Source: Catalinimonas niigatensis (GTDB lineage: Bacteria; Bacteroidota; Bacteroidia; Cytophagales; Cyclobacteriaceae). From it: a DNA stretch of 64,000 nt. Shown one piece after another: positions 45,793 to 55,489 of the stretch. Where the stretch lies: assembly GCF_030506285.1 (NCBI RefSeq), contig NZ_CP119422.1, positions 4,017,501 to 4,081,500 on the forward strand. The letters are read 5' to 3'. Made by a program: the position numbers and the translations under genes. Positions within the stretch are counted from its first letter, which is position 1; each line of letters opens with the position of its first letter. The notes beneath the pieces are model-generated. The model was not told where the DNA came from and did no database searches. It saw nothing but the letters and a program-made list of their open reading frames with translations.

Positions 45793-46869
45793 ATGAATTC
45801 TTATCAGAAAAAAAATATTATTTACTCTATCGTACTGCTGAGTCTGGTAGCCATTGTGTGGCTTTTCAGGCAGTCGTCAGACGACAGTAGCGAAGAAGCT
45901 AGTAAGCAGGTATCCTTTAGCGGGCAGACGATGGGCACAGTATATAATATCAAATACTTGGATGAAGAAGAAAGGAGTTTTAAAACCAGTGTAGATTCAC
46001 TCCTTGAGGTTTTCAATCAATCAGTAAATCACTACCTACCGGAATCAGAAATTTCCCGTTTCAATCATTTGGATACATTAGCAGAAAATATAGCTCAGGG
46101 AGATACTCCCGGAGTGGATACTCTTTATTTTGAATTGCCTTACTTTTATCCGGTATTGCAAAAAAGTCAGGAAGTGGTAGAAGTAACTAATGGAGCCTTT
46201 GACCCTACGGTAGCCCCCCTGGTCAATGCCTGGGGCTTTGGTCCGGAAGGGGGAGAACTGCCCGACAGTCTGGCGGTAGATTCCCTGCTGGAACTGGTAG
46301 GCTTTGAGATGATTCAATTCAATGAAAACTTTGTGACCAAAACCCAGCCCCACGTTCAGCTCAACTTCAGTGCGATTGCCAAAGGATATGGCGTAGATGT
46401 AATTGCTGACTTTCTAAGCAGTAAAGGTATTGAAAACATGATGGTGGAAATTGGCGGAGAGGTGGTATGCAAAGGCGTAAATGCCAGAGGAGAAGTATGG
46501 CGTATTGGCATAGATGATCCCGCACAAAGTGGAAATATGTCAGCCGCTATTGCGATTCATAATCGGGCAATCGCTACTTCAGGCGACTATCGTAACTTTT
46601 ATGAGCGTGATGGAAAACGCTATTCTCATACCATTGATCCTAAAACAGGTTATCCGGTGAAGCACTCAGTACTTAGTGTATCGGTTATTGCAGATAACTG
46701 TATGACATCCGATGCCTATGCCACTGCCTTTATGGTGATGGGATTGGAAGCTACCAAAAAAGTATTAGAAACACATCCTTCTCTGGATGTGCTGATCATC
46801 TACGATGAAGGGGGTGAGACAAAAACCTTTCAAACTCCAGGAGTGGAAGAAAATTTGCTAGAACTATGA
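45793..46869 (+). CDS. apbE: FAD:protein FMN transferase (ApbE family)
   Basis: 358 residues. It covalently attaches FMN to threonine residues of exported flavoproteins such as RnfG or NqrC subunits. The N-terminus has one membrane anchor (IIYSIVLLSLVAIVWLF) rather than a lipobox. Family motifs are FSGQTMGTVYNIKYLD, EVTNGAFDPTVAPLVNAWGF, NFSAIAKGYGVDVIADFL, MVEIGGEVVCKG and RYSHTIDPKTGYPV. The active site should face the periplasm. A Bacteroidota Nqr complex is the likely client but is not in the window. Confidence 0.94.
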   Translation: MNSYQKKNIIYSIVLLSLVAIVWLFRQSSDDSSEEASKQVSFSGQTMGTVYNIKYLDEEERSFKTSVDSLLEVFNQSVNHYLPESEISRFNHLDTLAENIAQGDTPGVDTLYFELPYFYPVLQKSQEVVEVTNGAFDPTVAPLVNAWGFGPEGGELPDSLAVDSLLELVGFEMIQFNENFVTKTQPHVQLNFSAIAKGYGVDVIADFLSSKGIENMMVEIGGEVVCKGVNARGEVWRIGIDDPAQSGNMSAAIAIHNRAIATSGDYRNFYERDGKRYSHTIDPKTGYPVKHSVLSVSVIADNCMTSDAYATAFMVMGLEATKKVLETHPSLDVLIIYDEGGETKTFQTPGVEENLLEL

Positions 46870-46996
46870 GGGGTTTGTAGTTTCGCCCCTGCATCTGCTA
46901 TGCAACCATCAAGAAAGGTTATTATTAAAAATTTGAGTGCCTGAAATAAAAGTGCAAGCTGAATGGCATAGGGCAGCTTGTGTAAAAACTGAATCT

Positions 46997-48103
46997 TTGA
47001 AAGCAAGAAAATATAAAGTAATAGGATTGATGTCAGGTACCTCTTTGGATGGACTGGACATTGCGTACTGCCATTTTGGGCAAATTGAGGGCGTTTGGCA
47101 ATTTGAGATCATTGCCGCCAACACCTTTACATACGATGAGGCATGGCAGAAACGCCTTCAAGACATCACCAAGACCAGCGGAGAAGAACTGATGCAAACC
47201 CATCAGGAACTCGGAGTGTGGATGGGAAATGCGGTCAACCGTTTTATGAAGAAGCACGAGGTAGATCCTGAGTTTATTGCTTCTCACGGACATACTGTCT
47301 TCCATCAGCCGGAGAAAGGTTTTACCCTGCAAATTGGCAGCAGTTACGCAATGCATGCACAGTGTGGCAAGCCGGTCATCAGTAACTTCAGAGACATGGA
47401 CCTGGCGCTGGGCGGGCAGGGAGCCCCGCTGGTACCTATAGGCGACCGTTTATTATTCTCCCATCATGATATTTGTCTTAATATTGGAGGCATTGCCAAT
47501 ATATCTGCAGAAGTAAAGGGACAGCGACTGGCTTACGATACCTGCCCGGCCAATATGGTACTCAATCATTTTGCTCAAAAACTCGGGCATGCTTACGACA
47601 AAGGGGGAGAAATAGCGCGTACAGGCCAGGTAAATCAATCCATCTTGGATCGGCTAAACACATTGGAGTACTACAAAGCTGCTTTTCCCAAATCTTTGGG
47701 CTACGAGTGGGTACTTGAAAATGTGATCAGCCCAATGGAAAAAGAAGCATTATCTACTGAAGATATGCTGGCTACGCTTACTCATCATGTGGCACAGCAA
47801 ATTGCTGCCAACGTTCATCTGTTACTGGAAGCCCGGATGGAAGCGTCGGAACAGGAGGCGAGCATGATGGCTACTGGAGGAGGAGCTTTCAATACCTATC
47901 TTATTGAATGCATAAGAGAATACAGTGAAGGAAAATTCCGAATCGTATTACCCAATGAGCTAATCATCTCTTACAAAGAAGCTTTGATTTTTGCATTTTT
48001 GGGTGTATTAAGAGTTCGTAATGAAGTCAATTGCTTAAGCTCCGTGACGGGAGCCTCACATGACCATAGCGCAGGAATCTTTTATGGCGACTTACAGGTA
48101 TAA
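46997..48103 (+). CDS. anmK: Anhydro-N-acetylmuramic acid kinase
   Basis: Cytoplasmic kinase that opens and phosphorylates 1,6-anhydroMurNAc during cell-wall recycling. It begins KYKVIGLMSGTSLDGLDIAY, the ATP-binding signature, and later has GGIANISAE and MMATGGGAFN. The start is uncertain. TTG 46997 puts the signature close to the N-terminus as in the family, and I prefer it; GTG 46937 would add 20 residues of no clear character. The 3' end overlaps the start of the next gene by 20 bases, so the two are co-transcribed. Confidence 0.93.
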   Translation: MKARKYKVIGLMSGTSLDGLDIAYCHFGQIEGVWQFEIIAANTFTYDEAWQKRLQDITKTSGEELMQTHQELGVWMGNAVNRFMKKHEVDPEFIASHGHTVFHQPEKGFTLQIGSSYAMHAQCGKPVISNFRDMDLALGGQGAPLVPIGDRLLFSHHDICLNIGGIANISAEVKGQRLAYDTCPANMVLNHFAQKLGHAYDKGGEIARTGQVNQSILDRLNTLEYYKAAFPKSLGYEWVLENVISPMEKEALSTEDMLATLTHHVAQQIAANVHLLLEARMEASEQEASMMATGGGAFNTYLIECIREYSEGKFRIVLPNELIISYKEALIFAFLGVLRVRNEVNCLSSVTGASHDHSAGIFYGDLQV

Positions 48104-48806
48104 ACTTATTTTTTTCACACTGCTTCTTTGTTTAGGCGGTTTACAGGCGCAGGCGCAGGATTCTTTACAAACCGAACCTAAGACTTGGTCTAAGCTAAGC
48201 ATTGGCACCCGGCATGGAGCAGGTATATCGTTTATTTTTGAACCTAATAATGTTCTCACTGGCTCAAGTCCTAATTTGACTACCACTCTGGGCTATACGG
48301 GAGGCTTGTCAGTTCAATATTATGCGCAGCCTAACTTCAGCCTGCAATTTGGTGTCAACTATACGGAGAAGGGGTGGGAAGAAAATTTTGTAACTACAGT
48401 CAATAATGAACCTAGGGTTACCGATAGTCTTTTCTTTCGGCAGCAGCTCAATTATATTGATGTTCCCATCATGGCGCATGGCTATGTCGGACAGCGAAAT
48501 GTGCGTATCTATCTGGAGGCAGGTTTTTTTCTGAGCTACCTACTTTCCCACAGCAGCGAGCGGGAGATAAGCATTACTGATGAGCAGATTGCCTATCAAT
48601 ACGAGGAAGGCCGGGACAATCGCTTTAATATCGGAATTGCAGCAGGAGGAGGTTTTGAGATAGTCACTGCCGTAGGTATGTTCCAACTAGGCGGGCGCTA
48701 CAGCCTGGGGTTTAGCTCGGTACTGGATAAAAATATTACCCCGGTGCCCAATCCTCTGATGATGAATTCCATTATGATCACATTGGGTTATTACGTAAGG
48801 TTTTAG
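48084..48806 (+). CDS. PorT-like outer membrane beta-barrel protein
   Basis: About 240 residues. It has a signal peptide (IFFTLLLCLGGLQAQAQ) followed by alternating beta strands typical of small outer-membrane barrels of Bacteroidota (LTTTLGYTGGLSVQYYAQPN, FSLQFGVNYTEKGWEENF, YIDVPIMAHGYVG, VRIYLEAGFFLSYLL, MFQLGGRYSLGFSSVLD) and ending in an aromatic residue (YYVRF). The start is ATG 48084 (MATYRYKL), inside the 3' end of anmK. The role is unknown; PorT-family members relate to envelope or type IX secretion functions in some species, but this is not shown here. Confidence 0.83.
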   Translation: MATYRYKLIFFTLLLCLGGLQAQAQDSLQTEPKTWSKLSIGTRHGAGISFIFEPNNVLTGSSPNLTTTLGYTGGLSVQYYAQPNFSLQFGVNYTEKGWEENFVTTVNNEPRVTDSLFFRQQLNYIDVPIMAHGYVGQRNVRIYLEAGFFLSYLLSHSSEREISITDEQIAYQYEEGRDNRFNIGIAAGGGFEIVTAVGMFQLGGRYSLGFSSVLDKNITPVPNPLMMNSIMITLGYYVRF

Positions 48807-48837
48807 ACCTTATAGACGATACTCAATAAAGTATGCT

Positions 48838-48853
48838 CACTACCGAAGTAGTG
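48838..48853. terminator. Small hairpin between converging genes
   Basis: CACTAC-CGAA-GTAGTG is a perfect 6-bp stem with a tetraloop in the 65-base gap between the barrel gene and the M16 peptidase gene. There is no T-run. Confidence 0.3.
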
Positions 48854-48871
48854 CGATGGGCAAGCTTTACA

Positions 48872-50110
48872 TTAAAAAGCTTTAGGTACGAAGCTCAATG
48901 TAGATAAGTCTTTTTCCTGAAACATTTCCTGAGCCACCGCTTGCAATTTCCTGGTGTCTGTGGCACGTATCTTCTCATAAAGCGTTTCCAGTGTTTCCAT
49001 CTCGTACTCATCCAGGATACTACGGGCCATAGCCAGCATCAGGTTTTGGTTATTTTCACTGCTCATCGCCAGTTGCCCCATGAGTTGTTCCTTGGCACGA
49101 TGCAGTTGCATACTTCCCAAGGGTGTCTCACGCAGTTTATGAAGCTCTTTCATAATATAATTTTTGGCTTTCTCCAACTGCCGGGGCTCGGTACCAAAGT
49201 AAATAGAAAACATACCCGTATCGGTATAGGACTGGTACTCAGCATCTACGGCATACACCAACCCATGCTTTTCACGCAATGCCAGGTTGAGACGGGTATT
49301 CATACTGGGACCACCCAGCAAGTTGGTCAGCATGAAAAAGGCAAGGCTGTTTTCATGCTGTACAGGATAGGCATCACGGCCAATGGCACACTGGGCCTGG
49401 GTCAGGGCACGTTCCACAGTAAGATGTTTGGGCTGGTATTTTTCAAATGGTTTTCTGCTCCTGATCGCATGCTGCTTAGGAATATCCTTCAAATATTTCT
49501 CTGCCAGCTTGATCACTTTTTTCATCGGCAGGTTACCTGCGCAGGAAAAAACGAGCTTTTCGGTATCCAGATTTTCCTGTACAAAGGTCTTGAAATCTTC
49601 CCGGTGGAAGCGACGAATGCTGTCGCTGGTACCCAGGATATTCATACCCAGAGGGTGTTTTCCAAATACCACTTCGTCAAAATCATCCTGTATGGCGTCT
49701 TCCGGTGAGTCATAGTACATGGACATCTCTTCCAGGATCACATTACGTTCGCGCTCAATCTGCTTTTCAGGAAACACAGAATCAAAAGTAATATCGGCCA
49801 GGAGTTCAAAAGCACTATCAAAGTGCCGATCCAGCACGGAAGCATAAAAGCAGATTTTTTCTTTGGTCGTATAAGCATTAAGTTCGCCACCTACCGAATC
49901 CAGCCGGTTGAGGATATGAAAAGCTTTGCGCTTTTTGGTGCCCTTAAAAGCCATGTGCTCCCAAAAGTGGGCGATGCCATGCTGATCTGGTTTTTCATCG
50001 CGGCTGCCAATGTCCAGCACAAAGCCGCAATGCACCACCTTGGTATGGGTAATCTGTTTATGTGCTATTCTTATTCCGTTAGGAAGGGTATAAAGTTCGT
50101 ATTCTGCCAT
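48872..50110 (-). CDS. M16-family zinc peptidase (insulinase/processing peptidase type)
   Basis: 412-residue single-domain-pair M16 peptidase. The inverted zinc motif HFWEH is at residues 48-52 (H48, E51, H52) in GIAHFWEHMAFKGTKKR, and the downstream ligand Glu lies in the RERNVILEEMS region. The C-terminal half carries the second, inactive-type domain (GGPSMNTRLNLALREKHGLV). There is no signal peptide, so it is cytoplasmic or at least not Sec-exported. Its target is unknown. It converges with the PorT-like gene. Confidence 0.92.
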   Translation of the reverse strand: MAEYELYTLPNGIRIAHKQITHTKVVHCGFVLDIGSRDEKPDQHGIAHFWEHMAFKGTKKRKAFHILNRLDSVGGELNAYTTKEKICFYASVLDRHFDSAFELLADITFDSVFPEKQIERERNVILEEMSMYYDSPEDAIQDDFDEVVFGKHPLGMNILGTSDSIRRFHREDFKTFVQENLDTEKLVFSCAGNLPMKKVIKLAEKYLKDIPKQHAIRSRKPFEKYQPKHLTVERALTQAQCAIGRDAYPVQHENSLAFFMLTNLLGGPSMNTRLNLALREKHGLVYAVDAEYQSYTDTGMFSIYFGTEPRQLEKAKNYIMKELHKLRETPLGSMQLHRAKEQLMGQLAMSSENNQNLMLAMARSILDEYEMETLETLYEKIRATDTRKLQAVAQEMFQEKDLSTLSFVPKAF

Positions 50111-50226
50111 ATGTATGATTCAGCTCCTGGCTTTCTAAGATACTTAAGTTTTAAAAGGGGTTGCAAAAATAACAGAATTGTGGGCAATGTTAGTTTGGAT
50201 TAGCCTCTCTTATTTTGTGATAAGTG

Positions 50227-51342
50227 CTAAAAAGGTTTTCCGTGGGTACGACGCATGATCTGTCGGGCAATTGGCTTTACTGTGGAAACCAGTCCTACCC
50301 CTAATTCGGATACAAATGCGCTGCCAAAAAGCCGTTGTACATTTCTGCCTACCCATAGCCTCTGAGCAAACAGGCTTGTCCAGGCTTTTGTATACGCATT
50401 TTCAAGCGCACCTCTATCCAATACAGCCTGCTGATAATGCTGAATGATTAATCCGGACAGCAGCTTGGCGGAATGAATAGCCATTGCCATGCCATTGCCA
50501 CAAAGCGGTGTGATCAGTCCGGCAGTATCGCCCGACATGAGAATGTGTTGCTCTACCGGACGTTTGGGTGCGAAAGATACCTCATTGATGACCTCCGGTT
50601 TTTCAAATAGAAATTCGGATTGGGTAAACAGCTTTTTAAGATGAGGATTTTCGTACAATACTGCTTTTTCCATGGCTTCTATACTGCCGTATTTTCTCAA
50701 ATCACTACGGCTGCCCAAATAACACATATTGTATTTGCCATCTTCTATACGGCTGATACCACAGTAGCCTCCCCGGAAGTTGTGTAGGGCAATCCTATCT
50801 GCCGGAAAATCTGCGTACAGATGGTATTTAACACCAATATAAGGAGAACGCTCCTTTACAAACTTCCGATGCATTTGCTTATCCAGCCTGGAGCGTTTGC
50901 CATAAGCACCGATGACTAATTTGCTTTTCTGCTGTTCCTGATGCGGCAAAGTAAGCGTAAAATGATTTTCTGCAAAATGTACATCTTGTACGGCAGTATC
51001 CAGCAGGCATTCTACTCCGGCTTCAAGAGCTTTTTGGTACAGAAAATGGTCCAACGCATAGCGACTGATACCAAAACCTCCTAGGTCCAGGGGCATACAA
51101 CTGCTCTTTCCGGATACAGAAGTAAGCATAAAAGTATGGATAGGAACGGGTTGCAAAACAGCAGGATAAAGGCCATGCTGCTCAAGAAAAGGAATTACCT
51201 CATTGGAAATAAACTCACCGCATACCTTGTGAAAAGGATAGTGTTTCTTTTCAACAAGCTGTACCTTCAGGCCGGAGCGTGCCAGTAGAATGGCATTGAT
51301 CAAGCCTGCCAGTCCTCCACCAATGATTGTAATGTCTTTCAA
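50227..51342 (-). CDS. FAD-dependent oxidoreductase (geranylgeranyl reductase-like)
   Basis: 371 residues with an N-terminal FAD-binding fold: ITIIGGGLAGLINAILLARS, then QLVEKKHYPFHKVCGEFISN, in which the Cys-Gly-Glu follows as in the geranylgeranyl reductase-type group, and later LMSGDTAGLITPLCGNGMAM, the second FAD motif. Likely substrates are unsaturated isoprenoids or polyketides, but this cannot be decided. It starts with TTG at 51342, directly before the ATTIIGG-type motif. It lies 41 bases downstream of the SDR/DUF2867 gene on the same strand, so the two may form an operon. Confidence 0.85.
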   Translation of the reverse strand: MKDITIIGGGLAGLINAILLARSGLKVQLVEKKHYPFHKVCGEFISNEVIPFLEQHGLYPAVLQPVPIHTFMLTSVSGKSSCMPLDLGGFGISRYALDHFLYQKALEAGVECLLDTAVQDVHFAENHFTLTLPHQEQQKSKLVIGAYGKRSRLDKQMHRKFVKERSPYIGVKYHLYADFPADRIALHNFRGGYCGISRIEDGKYNMCYLGSRSDLRKYGSIEAMEKAVLYENPHLKKLFTQSEFLFEKPEVINEVSFAPKRPVEQHILMSGDTAGLITPLCGNGMAMAIHSAKLLSGLIIQHYQQAVLDRGALENAYTKAWTSLFAQRLWVGRNVQRLFGSAFVSELGVGLVSTVKPIARQIMRRTHGKPF

Positions 51343-51383
51343 TATAGGAACAGCTTGTTTAAAGGATGTTTATTCACAAAGGA

Positions 51384-52880
51384 CTAAGCTGAAATCTCTT
51401 TTTCTTTTTTCTCCTGCTCTTTCTGGGCGACTTCCCGCTGTTTTTCTTCAAAATGAATGATACGTTTGGCCATGCCGGGGAAAATAAAGCCGTGAAAAGG
51501 ATATACCAGCCACCAGTATAATCTGCCGGGCAGTCCCTGCGGACGATAAGTAGCAGTTTGAAGCAGATAAGATTGACCCTCTTCATCCATGACCTTAAAC
51601 TCCAGCCAAGCCTCACCGGGAAGTTTCATCTCAGCATACAGCAATAATCTTCCTTCATCTTTGTCGGCTACCAGTACCCGCCAGAAATCCAGCGCATCAC
51701 CTGGGGCGAGGTCTATCGGGCTACGGCGCCCTCTCCTTAGGCCTACACCACCCACAATTTTATCCAAGATACCCCGGATTTTCCAAAGAAAACCCAGGTA
51801 ATACCAGCCTCTATCCCCTCCTATACTCCAGATATTGTTGATGACTTGTCCTTTGGATTTGTCAAAAGAAATTTTGCGAATGTCATGGTACACTCCATGT
51901 TCCGGGACTTTGACATGATCAAACAGATTGATATTAATCTTGGAACTGTTGAGTGAATCTTTCCAACTAGACATGACTTCGTTCTGGGCGATGCGGTCAA
52001 ATGCCCGTTCTACTGCTTCCTTGTAGGAGAGTAAGTCTACCTGTACGATGTCCTCAATTCCTTTACGCTGTACCGTCACCTGATTCTTCATACTGTCTAC
52101 CAAGCCTTGCGCCAGCTTAAAAGAGGTGCTGGTAACAAAGTAAAGCCATAAAGACGAAAGCCGGGGAGAAAGTACCGGCACCGAAATGATATAGCGCTTT
52201 AGTTTCCTGACTTCTGCAAACTGCAGCATCATTGCCTTATAGCTGAGTATTTCGGGGCCACCGATGTCAAATACTTTATTATAGGCTTTGTTTTTCAGGA
52301 GCACGCCATTGAGGTATTGCAAAACATTCCTAAGGGCAATGGGCTGACTTTTGGTACTTACCCATTTGGGAGCAATCATAACCGGAAGTTTCTCCACCAA
52401 ATCTCGGATAATCTCAAAAGACGCCCCTCCTGATCCAATGATAATGCCTGCCCGGAGCACAGTCGTCGGGATTTCGCTTTTCATTAGGATATCTTCCACA
52501 TTTTTACGGGAGCGCAGGTGCTTGGATAAGTGCTTATCGTTGACTATGCCGGAAAGGTAAATGATCTGTCGGCAATTGGTTTTTTTAATATTGTCTACAA
52601 AGTTGTGGGCAGCTTTTGCTTCCAGCTTTTCGTAGTCAGCGGAGGCACCGATAGAGTGTACCAGATAATAGGCCGCATCCAGATCCTGAGGCAAATCCTT
52701 GAGGCTGTCTTCTTTCAAAAGGTCAGCTTCGTGATATGAAATATTTTCTTGTAGTGATTTGTCTACCTTCATACGGCGCTTGTCCCTCACCAGGCACACC
52801 ACATCATGACCATTACGCACCAGTACGGGAAGCAGACGCATGCCAATGTAGCCGTTCGCTCCTGTCAATAATATCTTCAT
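51384..52880 (-). CDS. SDR-family NAD(P)-dependent epimerase-like protein with DUF2867
   Basis: 498 residues. The N-terminal 300 form an atypical SDR with the NAD(P) loop LLTGANGYIGMRLL and AAYYLVHSIGASADYE. The C-terminal part (from about residue 325, VYHDIRKISFDKSKGQV, then NIWSIGGDRGWYYLGFLWKI) is a DUF2867 domain, with GDALDFWRVLVADKDEGRLL. The substrate is unknown; such fusions are annotated as 'SDR family oxidoreductase'. It is probably the first gene of a pair with the FAD oxidoreductase. A charged tail (KEQEKKEKEISA) ends it. Confidence 0.87.
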   Translation of the reverse strand: MKILLTGANGYIGMRLLPVLVRNGHDVVCLVRDKRRMKVDKSLQENISYHEADLLKEDSLKDLPQDLDAAYYLVHSIGASADYEKLEAKAAHNFVDNIKKTNCRQIIYLSGIVNDKHLSKHLRSRKNVEDILMKSEIPTTVLRAGIIIGSGGASFEIIRDLVEKLPVMIAPKWVSTKSQPIALRNVLQYLNGVLLKNKAYNKVFDIGGPEILSYKAMMLQFAEVRKLKRYIISVPVLSPRLSSLWLYFVTSTSFKLAQGLVDSMKNQVTVQRKGIEDIVQVDLLSYKEAVERAFDRIAQNEVMSSWKDSLNSSKININLFDHVKVPEHGVYHDIRKISFDKSKGQVINNIWSIGGDRGWYYLGFLWKIRGILDKIVGGVGLRRGRRSPIDLAPGDALDFWRVLVADKDEGRLLLYAEMKLPGEAWLEFKVMDEEGQSYLLQTATYRPQGLPGRLYWWLVYPFHGFIFPGMAKRIIHFEEKQREVAQKEQEKKEKEISA

Positions 52881-53102
52881 CTTATATTGGGTTTGTATTC
52901 AGGGTTGATTTACTTCAACAACCTGCTGAAAGCCAATCTGTTCGGAAGATGAGAATAATTCTGTTGTGATGTGATGAGACGACAGGATTAGAGGAGGCAG
53001 GAATAGCCAGTCTTACCAACAATAATACTATTCAAACTATAACACCAGTATTTGTCTATAGATGAATTAAGTGTAGTTTTACTGACAAAAATCTGCTTAA
53101 TC

Positions 53103-54158
53103 ATGTACAAATACATCAACCTACTCTTCGGATTAATTTTTCTTGCTGCCTGTAACTCTGCTACGCAGGAGCAGTCCGCCTCTCAGGAAGCGGAAACAGA
53201 TACTACTAACTATCAGACTACCGGATCTGTTGAACGTATCTCTGACCAACTGGACGAAATCGTTTCTACCAATGCGAAGCTGGAAATCTTGGCAGAAGGC
53301 TATGAGTGGACAGAAGGTCCGGTTTGGATTCCCCAGGGCAGTTATCTGCTGTATTCGGATATTCCGCCCAATAGTATTTTTAAATGGAAAGAAGGTGAAG
53401 GGGCTTCTCTTTACCTGAAACCTTCCGGTTTTACAGGAGAGAACTTTGAAGGAAGAGAACCGGGTTCCAATGGATTGATCCTCGATAACCAGGGAAAACT
53501 GGTGCTCTGCCAGCATGGAGACCGCCGCATTTCCCGCATGACCACTCCTCTGGACGAGCCTGCACCGGAATTTGAAACCATTGTAGACAGCTATCAGGGC
53601 AAACGGCTGAACAGCCCCAATGACCTGGCCTACCTCAGCAATGGTGATCTGTACTTTACTGACCCTCCCTATGGCTTGCCCGGCGGCGCTGATAGCGACG
53701 CCAAAGAACTGGATTTTCAGGGCGTATATCGCTATTCTGAAGCAGATGATGAACTGGTACTATTGACCGACGAACTCAGTCGTCCCAATGGTATTGGCTT
53801 TTCTCCGGATGGTAAAACCATGTATGTCGCTAATTCTGATCCGGAGCGAGCCATCTGGATGGCTTATGATGTAAATGACGAAGGAAACACTGAGAACGGA
53901 AGAGTTTTTTATGATGCTACCGATATGACTGCCGATGCCCCTGGCTTGCCCGACGGTTTTGCAGTACACAGTGATGGCTATCTCTTCGCGACCGGTCCCG
54001 GAGGTGTATGGATCTTTTCGCCCCAGGGAGAGCATTTGGGTACCCTCAAGACCGGGCAAGCCACGGCTAACTGTACATTCAATGAAGACGAATCTGTACT
54101 CTATATCACTGCTGACATGTATCTGATGCGTATTGTTTTGAAAGGAGAAGCCTCCTGA
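53103..54158 (+). CDS. SMP-30/gluconolactonase-like lipoprotein
   Basis: About 351 residues. The start is ATG 53103, giving a lipoprotein signal with lipobox IFLAAC; the frame upstream of it is not coding. The mature part is a six-bladed propeller of the SMP-30/gluconolactonase/LRE family, with WTEGPVWIPQGSYLLYSDI (the first metal-binding Glu), NSPNDLAYLSNGDLYFTDPP, PNGIGFSPDGKTMYVANSD and PDGFAVHSDGYLFATGPGGV. It probably hydrolyses a sugar lactone in the periplasm. It is divergent from the SDR gene and followed by a hairpin terminator. Confidence 0.9.
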   Translation: MYKYINLLFGLIFLAACNSATQEQSASQEAETDTTNYQTTGSVERISDQLDEIVSTNAKLEILAEGYEWTEGPVWIPQGSYLLYSDIPPNSIFKWKEGEGASLYLKPSGFTGENFEGREPGSNGLILDNQGKLVLCQHGDRRISRMTTPLDEPAPEFETIVDSYQGKRLNSPNDLAYLSNGDLYFTDPPYGLPGGADSDAKELDFQGVYRYSEADDELVLLTDELSRPNGIGFSPDGKTMYVANSDPERAIWMAYDVNDEGNTENGRVFYDATDMTADAPGLPDGFAVHSDGYLFATGPGGVWIFSPQGEHLGTLKTGQATANCTFNEDESVLYITADMYLMRIVLKGEAS

Positions 54159-54213
54159 CACAAAAACGCTATAGGAGTAAGTCGTGAACAGTTTACTACT
54201 TCAGCAATCAGAC

Positions 54214-54248
54214 AAAGGCCTGTTATCAGTTGATGAAAGGCCTTTATA
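54214..54248 (+). terminator. Hairpin terminator after the SMP-30 gene
   Basis: AAAGGCCT (54214-54221) and AGGCCTTT (54238-54245) form a perfect 8-bp stem. The T-run is short. Confidence 0.5.
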
Positions 54249-54348
54249 CTTCTGTATCAGGTAGGAAATGATCCACAAAAAACGCTTAATCTAAGTTAAT
54301 GCACAAAAAAGAACTTGGGAGCGTTAACAAAAAGCTTCTCTATACTTT

Positions 54349-54362
54349 TTACTAATTAGTAA
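54349..54362. promoter_or_regulatory. 14-bp palindrome upstream of the universal stress protein gene
   Basis: TTACTAATTAGTAA is a perfect palindrome 22 bases before the ATG at 54385. It could be an operator; no regulator can be named. Confidence 0.3.
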
Positions 54363-54384
54363 TAGTTGTTTAAATAAGAATAGT

Positions 54385-54849
54385 ATGAAGAACATATTAG
54401 TAGCTATAGATTTTGATGAAAGAACCTATGAGCTTGTAGCTTATGCTGCTGAGTTTGCCAAAAAATTCAGTTCAAAGGTATGGATTGTACATATTGCGGC
54501 CCCGGAACCTGATTTTGTAGGCTATGATGTCGGGCCAGAGTATGTCAGGGATAACCGTGCCGGTGAATTGAGGGTAGAACATAAAAACCTGCAATTATTA
54601 GCGGATAAGTTGCTGAAGGAGGGTGTAGATGTTGAAGGATTGCTTGTTCAGGGGCCTACTGTCAAAATGATCCTGGATGAAGCACAGAAGTTGCATGCTG
54701 ATCTGATTATTACTGGTTCCCATGACCACAGCTTTATTTACAATGCTTTTGTGGGAAACACTTCGCTGGAACTCTTCAAAAAATCCAGAATTCCTTTGTT
54801 GACTGTGCCTTTGGATAGCAATAAAGAAAATGAATCAGGGAAAAGGTAA
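54385..54849 (+). CDS. Universal stress protein (UspA family)
   Basis: 154-residue single-domain UspA protein: NILVAIDFDERTYELVAYAA at the start, then DLIITGSHDHSFIYNAFVGN near the end. The ATP-binding signature G-2x-G-9x-G is altered: the second Gly is Asp (GSHD) and the third is followed by Asn-Thr, so nucleotide binding may be weak. The role is stress-related and unspecific. It has a palindrome upstream and stands alone. Confidence 0.9.
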   Translation: MKNILVAIDFDERTYELVAYAAEFAKKFSSKVWIVHIAAPEPDFVGYDVGPEYVRDNRAGELRVEHKNLQLLADKLLKEGVDVEGLLVQGPTVKMILDEAQKLHADLIITGSHDHSFIYNAFVGNTSLELFKKSRIPLLTVPLDSNKENESGKR

Positions 54850-54895
54850 GAAGAAGCCTTAGAAGGTTTATGCCTTTTTTAAATTACTATGCTCC

Positions 54896-55489
54896 TTAAC
54901 TGAAGCGTTCTACCAGATTCTTGAAAAGCCTCTCTACCGGGTAAGAAGTGCCGTACATAAGATAAGCTATGGTAATTCCACTTCGCATGGCTTCAAACTG
55001 CTGCATGGTTTCCGTAGCACTTAAGTATCCTAATTGTTCAAAGAAGTGAATCAGTTGTTTGCGATGGTCATCAAAAGCACCAATCAGCTGTTGAGCCGCA
55101 TCATCTTTGAGGTCGGGCTGAAAAACAAGGGAGTGATACAATTCCCAGAATGCACGCTCTTCTACCAATGATATTCTGTATTTCCGGATAATCTGTTCCA
55201 ACTGTTTTGAAGAAGCTGAGCCTGGTACCAGGTGGATATCTTCAATACTTAAAATTCCTTTGATCTTGTGTATGCTGTAGTCAACAACAGCCTGTAGTAA
55301 GCCTTCTTTGCTTTTGAAGTGATAGAACAGCAATCCGTGAGAAATATGGCAGGCTTGGGCAATGGTGGCAGCAGTGGTTTTATGAAAGCCATTGTTGGCG
55401 AAGAGTTGCATCGCAGTAAACAGAATTTTTTCTTTGCTTATCTCAGCTAAAGATTTTTCCTGTGGCGCTTGAGAAATCATTTCAGACAT
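54896..55489 (-). CDS. TetR/AcrR-family transcriptional regulator
   Basis: 197 residues. The N-terminal helix-turn-helix is clear: ILFTAMQLFANNGFHKTTAA, TIAQACHISHGLLFYHFKSK. The C-terminal ligand domain is helical and not assignable. The adjacent genes are a universal stress protein, which converges with it, and a 670-base empty region upstream, so its target is not evident. Self-regulation is usual in the family. Confidence 0.9.
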   Translation of the reverse strand: MSEMISQAPQEKSLAEISKEKILFTAMQLFANNGFHKTTAATIAQACHISHGLLFYHFKSKEGLLQAVVDYSIHKIKGILSIEDIHLVPGSASSKQLEQIIRKYRISLVEERAFWELYHSLVFQPDLKDDAAQQLIGAFDDHRKQLIHFFEQLGYLSATETMQQFEAMRSGITIAYLMYGTSYPVERLFKNLVERFS

